From Candidatus Njordarchaeota archaeon (GTDB lineage Archaea > Asgardarchaeota > Njordarchaeia > Njordarchaeales > JAHKLH01): DNA of 5,454 nt. Within the stretch, counting starts at the first letter, position 1; the number at the start of each line of letters is the position of its first letter. Both the position numbers and the translations under genes were made by a program. The notes beneath the pieces were generated by a model. That model was not told the origin of the DNA, searched no databases, and saw nothing but the letters and a program-made list of their open reading frames with translations. The DNA is taken from NCBI GenBank assembly GCA_029856635.1, contig JAHKLH010000115.1, positions 1-5,454 of the forward strand. Reading direction: 5' to 3'. This document shows, one piece after another, positions 1-5,262 of the stretch.

Positions 1-1318
1 ACATATCTAACTCGTTATACGTTTCATCATAGTAATCTGGGAAATATGCTGCTAAACCATGTGCGTTGGGATGTCCTTCTAAATGTCCAGCTGATAAAAT
101 CGATTCATTTATTGCATTTATTGATTCTGTAATCATGTTTTGAAGCGTAGAATCGAAAATTTTATTCTTTAGCAGCTCTAGGAAATGTATTAAGTCTTTT
201 TGGTCGGAATAATAGAATGTCTCAGCATCGGATACAGCAGAGGATATTGCAGAGGAATATGTATCATAGTTCCTAAGTATTTCACCAATAAGCCTATTTA
301 ATTTTGGAATTGATTTAGTAACAAAATATGTTATGTTTACTGCTGATGATGTTGCATATTCATCATAGCCTTGACTACCATTATTATATGATTCAATATA
401 CTTTTGAACAATAAGTTTTGCTAAATCAGCAGGAGACATCAATGGATTAGATACTAATGCATTCAAAATTTCGTCATAAGGCCACCCATCTCCTGGTTCA
501 TATTCTTCAGAAAAAACAACGTAATCAACATAATCTCTAAGCATGTATACAACATCCATCATACCCATTAAGCAAGCATCGAAGCCAACTATATCTATTT
601 TCCTTCCAGTAGCATTATATATTGCCTCAAATGCTTCCCTTATTTCATAAAGATTCAAGGAGTCTCCATCTGTATCATCTATACATGCACCCATCAGTCC
701 ACCGCCATGATCCCATAAAATCACAGCATAGTGTTCTGCTGGATAATTTTGGAATGCCCATAAAACCAAATCAACAATAGTTTGAGGATTGCCCATGTTG
801 CGTTCACCCCAATCTGCTACTGCATTACTAGCATTTGGCGTCATTGATTTCGTTACATAAAATAGCTTCGTATCATTCCAATTATCATAGCTTGTATCAT
901 AATCATAATGCCTATCAAATAGGACGACGATTGAAACATTGTCAGTAGATCCAATAGAAGACATCTCCAGAAAATCATCAATTCCGCACTCTTCAAGATC
1001 ATTATCGGCATCAAGATATACAATAAATGTCCATTTCTTAAGAGCTCTATGTACAACTAACCTCTTTGGAACCTCAACGTGAATATTTTCATTAGCTTTT
1101 ACAAATATTTTTGGAAAACTATGCTTATGATTTAATTTATAAGAGCTAGAAGACTTAAGCCTAGTTAATTGCATTACTTGAAAATTTGCATCATTATAGA
1201 CCACCCTCGAATTTGTTTTTTGGAAAATGCTATATTTGTATGTGTTCGTTGCAAAACGTGGAGTATGCGGAATAAATAGCAACAATATAATGATTAAAGT
1301 TGCTAAATGACGAAACAT
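1..1318 (-). CDS. Secreted clostripain-family (peptidase C11) cysteine protease, C-terminus missing
   Basis: Caspase-fold (clan CD) endopeptidase, probably cleaving after basic residues outside the cell. The visible 439 residues begin with a signal peptide or N-terminal anchor (about 1-22, MFRHLATLIIILLLFIPHTP), then a linker or pro-region to about 95. The catalytic domain starts at WTFIVYLDADNDLE (96-109). The catalytic His is H204 in WDHGGG and the catalytic Cys is C249 in DACLM, a spacing of 45 residues, as usual for C11. D247, two before the Cys, corresponds to the S1 aspartate that gives clostripain its Arg preference; D277 in EPGDGWPY may be a second S1 acid. Basic residues K85-R86, R91 and K94-K95 just before the domain are plausible self-maturation sites. 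Seven N-X-S/T sequons support export. The ATG at 1318 is chosen because GGTGAT lies 3 bases upstream and the signal peptide follows directly. The frame stays open to the window edge. Family assignment is strong; substrate is inferred. Confidence 0.93.
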   Translation of the reverse strand, partial: MFRHLATLIIILLLFIPHTPRFATNTYKYSIFQKTNSRVVYNDANFQVMQLTRLKSSSSYKLNHKHSFPKIFVKANENIHVEVPKRLVVHRALKKWTFIVYLDADNDLEECGIDDFLEMSSIGSTDNVSIVVLFDRHYDYDTSYDNWNDTKLFYVTKSMTPNASNAVADWGERNMGNPQTIVDLVLWAFQNYPAEHYAVILWDHGGGLMGACIDDTDGDSLNLYEIREAFEAIYNATGRKIDIVGFDACLMGMMDVVYMLRDYVDYVVFSEEYEPGDGWPYDEILNALVSNPLMSPADLAKLIVQKYIESYNNGSQGYDEYATSSAVNITYFVTKSIPKLNRLIGEILRNYDTYSSAISSAVSDAETFYYSDQKDLIHFLELLKNKIFDSTLQNMITESINAINESILSAGHLEGHPNAHGLAAYFPDYYDETYNELDM

Positions 1319-1321
1319 TAT

Positions 1322-1327
1322 ATCACC
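1322..1327 (-). promoter_or_regulatory. Ribosome binding site of the C11 protease
   Basis: On the minus strand this reads GGTGAT, complementary to the ATCACC at the 3' end of 16S rRNA. Only ATA separates it from the ATG at 1318. It decides the start codon. The protease gene at 5116 has a similar close GTGATC. Confidence 0.7.
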
Positions 1328-1341
1328 AGAGAAAGTCTATA

Positions 1342-1413
1342 GTTTATAATTGCTTTCTTAGAATAGTATTTTTTTAGTATATTTTTTTAATATATATTAT
1401 ATATACTAAGAAA
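1342..1413 (-). promoter_or_regulatory. AT-rich promoter region of the C11 protease gene
   Basis: This stretch is almost pure A/T and holds several TATA-like candidates on the minus strand: ATTATAAA at 1350-1343, and two A-tract motifs, AAAAAAATACTA (1375-1364 region) and AAAAAAATATACTA (1388-1375). The plus strand shows TAGTAT followed by T runs twice, and an inverted pair TAGTATAT (1375-1382) / ATATACTA (1401-1408). A second inverted pair is TTTCTTAG (1354-1361) / CTAAGAAA (1406-1413). An upstream TATA would leave a leader carrying the GGTGAT site; the one at 1350 would start the transcript almost at the ATG. Such matches come cheaply in AT-rich DNA, so the exact box is uncertain. Confidence 0.4.
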
Positions 1414-1432
1414 TATATTAAGGAATGTTTGA

Positions 1433-1619
1433 AAATCGCTCCGCTCTTATTTACATTTTTGCACTTTCTTACCGAGTTTTAGTTTTGTCTTATTTAATTG
1501 CTAATTTGATTCTAATTGTTAGAAGATTTTGGATAAAGCACAACTAATTTAATTACAAAATAAATCAAATACCCCTGAAACTTATAAGTGCAAAAATGTA
1601 AATAAGAGCAGCGGAGCGA
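1433..1619. repeat. Intergenic inverted-repeat element with GC-rich tips
   Basis: The left arm (1436-1466) and right arm (1586-1619) are reverse complements over 31 bases, apart from an extra CAG at 1609-1611 in the right arm. The inner 23-base block (right copy 1586-1608) and the outer CGGAGCGA block (1612-1619) match exactly. The loop is 119 bases and AT-rich, and the whole element is about 185 bases. The tips contain GCTCCGC/GCGGAGC, conspicuous in this AT-rich DNA. The flanks AGGAATGTTTGA (1421-1432) and AGGATGTTTTGA (1619-1630) resemble each other and could be a decayed target duplication, though the right one overlaps the arm by a base. Size and structure fit a MITE-like insertion or a long-stem hairpin. 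No transposase was found. Confidence 0.75.
1581..1588 (+). promoter_or_regulatory. Possible TATA box in the inverted-repeat element
   Basis: CTTATAAG, preceded by GAAA that could act as a BRE, overlaps the start of the right arm. A transcript from it would begin near 1610, inside the GC-rich tip and about 20 bases before the small ORF at 1630. This is a weak prediction based on motif and spacing only. Confidence 0.2.
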
Positions 1620-1629
1620 GGATGTTTTG

Positions 1630-1794
1630 ATGCCTCCTCTTCCTCACCACACACAAAGACTAGTTTATGTTTTACAATTGTATTCTTGTTGTAATGCATA
1701 TCCCGAACAACAGTATTGCAATTGCATTACAGATACATTACAATTGTATTCAAAAACAACCATACCAGCGGAGCGATTTGTATATCCTCATTAA
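1630..1794 (+). CDS. Doubtful 54-residue Cys-containing small ORF
   Basis: ATG to TAA, 54 codons, no recognisable family. The peptide starts MPPLPHHTQRLVYVLQLYS and has cysteines at 20, 21, 30 and 32 (CC, then C-N-C), a spacing that could bind metal. It carries the pentapeptide LQLYS twice (15-19 and 37-41), because a 14-base direct repeat lies in the same frame 66 bases apart. The final residues AERF come from the third copy of the GC-rich repeat tip (1769-1780). GAGG lies 9 bases upstream as a weak ribosome site. Against a real gene: short length, repeats that may exist at DNA level, and no known homologue. It may simply be open by chance between repeats. Confidence 0.2.
   Translation: MPPLPHHTQRLVYVLQLYSCCNAYPEQQYCNCITDTLQLYSKTTIPAERFVYPH
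1672..1751. repeat. 14-base direct repeat pair with inner inverted repeat
   Basis: TTACAATTGTATTC occurs at 1672-1685 and again at 1738-1751, exactly 66 bases apart. Its core ACAATTGT is itself a palindrome. Between the copies lies an inverted pair, GTAATGC (1691-1697) and GCATTAC (1724-1730). The symmetry suggests a protein-binding array or repeat decay rather than coding sequence, although the spacing keeps a reading frame. Confidence 0.5.
1766..1779. repeat. Third copy of the GC-rich repeat tip
   Basis: AGCGGAGCGATTT (1767-1779) is the exact reverse complement of 1433-1445, the outer left end of the upstream inverted-repeat element. Including the preceding C, CAGCGGAGCGA also repeats the right-arm tip at 1609-1619 in direct orientation. 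This extends the repeat system to a possible outer boundary of 1433-1779 (347 bases). Confidence 0.65.
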
Positions 1795-1820
1795 CTTTTT
1801 AGGCGTTTATTAATAGTCAC

Positions 1821-1859
1821 AATTATATAATTTATATAGCACATGGGGGTGACGTACGT
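1821..1859 (+). promoter_or_regulatory. Promoter region of the 7TM gene
   Basis: AATTATATAATTTATATAGC (1821-1840) offers two overlapping TATA-like boxes. Typical archaeal spacing puts the transcript start near 1850-1860. GGGGGTGA (1845-1852), which looks like a strong 16S-complementary motif, would then be at or upstream of the 5' end of the message. It is followed by the palindrome ACGTACGT (1852-1859), a possible operator half-site. TGACGTA recurs at 1902-1908, again followed by TTAA. Confidence 0.45.
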
Positions 1860-1872
1860 TAAGGTATCAAAG

Positions 1873-1938
1873 ATGATTGAAATATGAGAATCCCTTTTAA
1901 TTGACGTATTAAACACGCTTACTTCTGCAATATGTTGT
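1873..1938 (+). other. Probable missing N-terminal coding segment (TM1) of the 7TM gene
   Basis: The frame of the gene at 1939 is open back to 1888 and encodes ESLLIDVLNTLTSAICC, which runs straight into VISFYFYRKYK. This forms a convincing first membrane helix ending in a positive cytoplasmic loop. The segment contains no ATG, GTG or TTG in frame before 1939. The in-frame stop TGA (1885-1887) separates it from in-frame ATGs at 1843 and 1873. The ATG at 1884 is one base out of frame: removing one C from the CCC at 1892-1894 would give MRI-LLIDVLNTLTSAICC as a smooth start, with GATGAT (1872-1877) six bases upstream as a near ribosome site. So there may be a frameshift or nonsense mutation, an assembly error, or a non-canonical start. 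Confidence 0.5.
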
Positions 1939-2979
1939 GTGATATCCTTTTACTTTTACAGGAAATATAAGCATTCCACGATGAAATACGCAACTATAGC
2001 ATCATTCATAATCATCTTTGCTCCATTATTTGAAATATTCGCGCTCACGACTTATGATAAAGTACTAGCAGAGATATTCGTAAAAATTTCTGGAATTTCT
2101 GCAAATGTGAGTGTATTTCCACTAATAGCCTTAGCATTATATTCATTAAATGGTAGTCTTGACTGGAAAACTCTCTCACTCTCATCATTCATTCTCGGGA
2201 TCTCCATTTATGATATCGCTACTTCTAATGTGAATTTGTACAGAATCGGTTACTATTGGAATTATACAATATATTATTCTCCTATCGGAGCGCTCACAAC
2301 ATCAATGCTCGTGACAATGCTCGTTGTGTTATACTTTTTACTTGGGAGAACGCTTGTAAGAGCATTAAAGGGCAGCAAAAAACAAAGAACGATACTAGCC
2401 GGAAAAACTTTCTTTTATGGCACAGTTGTTGGTAGTATAATTGTTGCTTTTGCTTTTGCACTTGATATAGTACTGCCCATATTCGCACGATACCTCGGAC
2501 CATTAGGTGTCTTAGTATTTATCATCACATTAACAATATCTTTCAAATATGATCCGTACTTGCTTATGTTACTTCCTTTCCATATCAAGGGATTTATAAT
2601 ATTCCGAGATACTGGTATTCTCTTAGCAAATAAATTTTATCAAAAAGAAATAATGCTCATTGAATCATCATTGATTTCAGCAGCATTATCTGCGGTAACT
2701 AAACTACTATCTGAAGTATTTAAGAAAGAAATAATTCCTGGGATACTAAAACTTAAGAATATCACCTGCGTGATAGTAAAACATCAAAAAGTAATATGTG
2801 TAACATTCGTTGAAAAGTTTCATCCTGAAATTCTGAAAAGATGTAAAAGTATGCTCATTAAAATTCATGAGAAAATTCCAGAACTTCCAAGATTGACAGT
2901 AGCAACCAGCGAGCATGTGCAAAAAATCTTAGAAATAGCTGAGGAGGAACTAAACGCATTTATTCTTAACTTAGTTTAA
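1939..2979 (+). CDS. 7TM receptor-like membrane protein with C-terminal longin/roadblock-like domain
   Basis: The product is 346 residues from the GTG at 1939, the only legal in-frame start, which has no ribosome site and cuts off TM1. Hydrophobic segments lie at about 17-37, 55-71, 78-96, 114-136, 156-177 and 184-202; with the upstream helix there are seven. Positive charges fall in alternate loops (RKYKHSTMK at 8-16; RTLVRALKGSKKQR at 137-150), predicting N-out, C-in. The layout resembles the 7TM sensor module found at the N-terminus of some histidine kinases, including the KKQR loop before TM6 and SFKYDPYLLMLLP after TM7. No kinase, HAMP or PAS motif follows. Residues 216-346 instead predict beta-beta-alpha-beta-beta-alpha (IKGFIIFRDTGILLANKF, a helix 237-262, strands at 274-290, long C-terminal helices), like longin/roadblock sensor domains that dock onto small GTPases. 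It is transcribed away from the C11 gene and convergently with the C39 gene. Membrane topology is firm; domain naming is inference, ligand unknown. Confidence 0.75.
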   Translation: MISFYFYRKYKHSTMKYATIASFIIIFAPLFEIFALTTYDKVLAEIFVKISGISANVSVFPLIALALYSLNGSLDWKTLSLSSFILGISIYDIATSNVNLYRIGYYWNYTIYYSPIGALTTSMLVTMLVVLYFLLGRTLVRALKGSKKQRTILAGKTFFYGTVVGSIIVAFAFALDIVLPIFARYLGPLGVLVFIITLTISFKYDPYLLMLLPFHIKGFIIFRDTGILLANKFYQKEIMLIESSLISAALSAVTKLLSEVFKKEIIPGILKLKNITCVIVKHQKVICVTFVEKFHPEILKRCKSMLIKIHEKIPELPRLTVATSEHVQKILEIAEEELNAFILNLV

Positions 2980-3016
2980 AGTATTCCATTCAAATAAAGC
3001 TAATCATCAAGTAATA

Positions 3017-3022
3017 TTTTTT
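3017..3022 (+). terminator. Oligo-T terminator of the 7TM gene
   Basis: Six consecutive T, 38 bases after the stop codon and not preceded by a clear hairpin. Archaeal RNA polymerase terminates at such T tracts. It is the best candidate before the convergent gene. Confidence 0.45.
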
Positions 3023-3038
3023 CTAATCTAGCACGCTG

Positions 3039-3054
3039 AAAAATTCTTTAAAAA
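3039..3054 (-). terminator. Oligo-T tracts downstream of the C39-like protease gene
   Basis: On the minus strand there are two runs of five T (3054-3050 and 3043-3039), about 115-130 bases after the stop at 3170. No strong hairpin precedes them. They would end the protease transcript shortly before the convergent 7TM gene. Otherwise the 190-base gap between the two genes shows only AT-rich sequence. Confidence 0.35.
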
Positions 3055-3169
3055 CACTCACGTTATCAAAGTTTCATGACATTACAATTGAGAAATAAAT
3101 CAATATATAAGCAAAATAATGTTAATAGCTCCAAAATACAAGCACTTTTATGAGAAATTATTGAATAGT

Positions 3170-5116
3170 TTAATTTCTTCTTTTCTTTCGCCTCAATAAA
3201 ATCAAAGTCAGAACTATTACAAGCAAAATAGAAGCTATTATAATCGGCAAACAAGTCATCCTACATACTAATATACTAACATTATCTGCCTCGTCTGTGG
3301 CAATTATCTTTAATTCATGACCACCAAATAACACAAATTTTGAAAACTCTATTGAACCATTTGATACTTTAATACACTCCCCATCGAGATACACTCGAAC
3401 TTCCTTTAATTTAATATTATCATGAACATTCACACTTATATGCAGATACTCTGTTGTAATACTACCATTGTTTATATTTGTTTCTATTACTGGAGGAATA
3501 AAGTCAACAAGAAGAATCATCTTGCTGACTGATGATTGCCAAGCAGTATCGATAGCTTCTACTTTTATAACATAATAACCCTGACTAACGTGTAGATCAA
3601 AATATGTTGTACCTTCATAAAATACTTGACGAAGAGTATCATTTACATAAATTTTTATTGCCATTATTCCAAAATCATCATAGATTATCCAGGATATTCT
3701 AACTTCCTGTACTTGCTCAGTAATTACAAGCTTGTTTGTTTCTAATTTAATGTATGGTTCATCATCTTCTATGTAAAAGAGAAAACTGGTTGAATAAACA
3801 ACATTACCATATTCATCAGTAATTCTGACACAGAGTTCGACACTAATATCTCCTCTTTCTAAAGAAATAACAGTTGTTGCGATATTATTACTAACATTTG
3901 CTACCAGGATATAGTATGGAGCATTCACATTAATCTCATTGTAAAATATTACTATTGAAACATTATGCTCATCGTAATATTGAACAGTTACGTTTAATCT
4001 TCCAGGATTTTCAGATAATTTGTAATCAATATAATGTATTTCTGGTTTAATGTAATCCATAAGAGCTATTTTTATAATTGTTCCAACATAGTCTTCATAA
4101 TAATCATATGAAAATGAGTACCCGAAAATTTTTCCATATGCCAGGATTTCAATGTAGTCTTTTTCATCAATAGTATCTGGTGCTTGCACTTGAAATTCTA
4201 TAATATGGCTTTCACCACCTTCGAAACAATCATCAAATATTATTGAATTGGAAGTTAATAATACATAATCCTCTGGAACAGAGATATTTAAGGTAGCATT
4301 AATGGCTGGATAATCCGATGGGTTGAATGGTTCTGGAACATGATATGTTATATTTAACATTACAGTAAATATTTTATTAGGCCCAAAATTTGCAATATTA
4401 AAATCAACAATCCATGGAGTTATAATCATTCCCCAATAGTAGCTATATTCCCACAATTTACATAGTGTATCATATGAAATTAAGACATTTGGTCCAGCAT
4501 ATGGCGCTGGGAAATACCATGGATCATGAATTATAAAAACTTTTCTTTTATCATCGTATCCCTTTACAACTCTGAAATGCCCATACCCCCCTTGTTTATA
4601 TCTAGCTAGGATAAGAACAGGAAAACCCTTATCAATTAATTGTTTTAAATCATCTATTGTTAAGCCCCAGCATTGAAATGCGGGAAATCCTATTTTTCTT
4701 CCACTATATCCTCTCATGCTTTTATTTTGAATTGCAGTACTCAATATACTAAAGTGTGCTGCTCTGAGTAAATCAGTATTATATGTTCCATAATCTGGAT
4801 CCCAATTTGCTACGGCGCCAATTTCTTCCTCAGAAACATTTAATCCGTAATAAGCAAAAAGCATTCTTAATGCTGCTTCACCACACGAGTAAGATTTCTC
4901 TTGATAAAAGAAAGGAACATAGATATTACTGTAATTTATGTATGGTTTCAATTCAGCAAAAGGTTTAATGCTTGAAGTACCTGCATTTCTAGTTACATAT
5001 GGCTTATCGCTCATTACTCTCATAATGTATATATTACTTACCCTTATTAACGATAATGACGGTAAAAATATAGTTAACAATAGAGCAGTAAACAAAACTA
5101 CAACTAGTTTTCGCAT
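3170..5116 (-). CDS. Membrane-anchored cell-surface C39-like cysteine protease with Ig-like stalk
   Basis: A complete 648-residue type I surface protein. A signal peptide covers about 1-23 (MRKLVVVLFTALLLTIFLPS). The papain-like C39 (C39_2-type) domain spans about 66-235: oxyanion Gln72 in VPFFYQ, catalytic Cys78 in SYSCGEAALRM, His180 in GYGHFRVVKGYDD and Asp198 in IIHDPW, all present with normal spacing. A beta-sandwich of the kind found in surface proteins follows (about 236-350; GESHIIEFQVQAP near 301). Then come three tandem Ig-like repeats (about 357-448, 451-537, 540-616), recognisable by starts such as DDEPYIKLE and DFIPPVIET and ends such as ATDEADNVS. A transmembrane helix (about 622-641) and basic tail RRKKRRN end the protein. 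Thirteen N-X-S/T sequons support an extracellular location. It is a monotopic surface protein, not the C39 domain of a bacteriocin ABC exporter, as no ABC module exists. Activity as a peptidase (or transferase/amidase-like use of the fold) and substrate are inferred. Confidence 0.92.
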   Translation of the reverse strand: MRKLVVVLFTALLLTIFLPSLSLIRVSNIYIMRVMSDKPYVTRNAGTSSIKPFAELKPYINYSNIYVPFFYQEKSYSCGEAALRMLFAYYGLNVSEEEIGAVANWDPDYGTYNTDLLRAAHFSILSTAIQNKSMRGYSGRKIGFPAFQCWGLTIDDLKQLIDKGFPVLILARYKQGGYGHFRVVKGYDDKRKVFIIHDPWYFPAPYAGPNVLISYDTLCKLWEYSYYWGMIITPWIVDFNIANFGPNKIFTVMLNITYHVPEPFNPSDYPAINATLNISVPEDYVLLTSNSIIFDDCFEGGESHIIEFQVQAPDTIDEKDYIEILAYGKIFGYSFSYDYYEDYVGTIIKIALMDYIKPEIHYIDYKLSENPGRLNVTVQYYDEHNVSIVIFYNEINVNAPYYILVANVSNNIATTVISLERGDISVELCVRITDEYGNVVYSTSFLFYIEDDEPYIKLETNKLVITEQVQEVRISWIIYDDFGIMAIKIYVNDTLRQVFYEGTTYFDLHVSQGYYVIKVEAIDTAWQSSVSKMILLVDFIPPVIETNINNGSITTEYLHISVNVHDNIKLKEVRVYLDGECIKVSNGSIEFSKFVLFGGHELKIIATDEADNVSILVCRMTCLPIIIASILLVIVLTLILLRRKKRRN

Positions 5117-5120
5117 TCAT

Positions 5121-5126
5121 GATCAC
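5121..5126 (-). promoter_or_regulatory. Ribosome binding site of the C39-like protease
   Basis: The minus strand reads GTGATC, complementary to the 3' end of 16S rRNA (GATCAC), four bases before the ATG at 5116. A competing ATG at 5120 is out of frame. The site and the immediately following signal peptide support 5116 as the start. Confidence 0.6.
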
Positions 5127-5262
5127 TAAATAATTAAAAATAAATAAACGAGAAACAACTTTTTAGAAACGTAAAGATTCGTATTGGTTTTAGATTAAAC
5201 GTCTTGCATTAACATAGTAAATGCTGTTCTTATTGAAACTTAATGAGCTGTGATTTATAGTA
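5127..5262 (-). promoter_or_regulatory. Upstream region of the C39-like protease gene
   Basis: AT-rich leader and presumed promoter. TATA-like options on the minus strand are TTTATTTA (about 5147-5140) and CTAAAAAG (about 5166-5159); the first would start transcription almost at the ATG, the second would leave a leader with the GTGATC site. Neither is convincing. I see no gene, tRNA or long repeat here. Confidence 0.25.

Noticed and set aside
853..1056. 67-residue minus-strand hydrophobic frame
   Set aside because: Lies in another frame of the C11 protease, which has clear catalytic motifs; it is a shadow.
1433..1779. CRISPR-like array or C/D box RNA in the intergenic repeats
   Set aside because: Repeats are inverted or too few and not evenly spaced, and no proper C and D boxes were found.
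1885..1887. TGA upstream of the 7TM gene as a selenocysteine codon
   Set aside because: No SECIS-like hairpin is apparent, the position at the edge of a membrane helix makes no functional sense, and a start problem or indel explains it more simply.
2294..2503. 69-residue minus-strand frame
   Set aside because: Antisense shadow of the 7TM gene.
3066..3254. 62-residue minus-strand frame across the end of the C39-like gene
   Set aside because: Overlaps the coding sequence of the membrane anchor in another frame; no family features and no ribosome site.
4783..5129. Two plus-strand frames of 61 and 63 residues
   Set aside because: Antisense to the N-terminal and catalytic part of the C39-like protease; no start signals.
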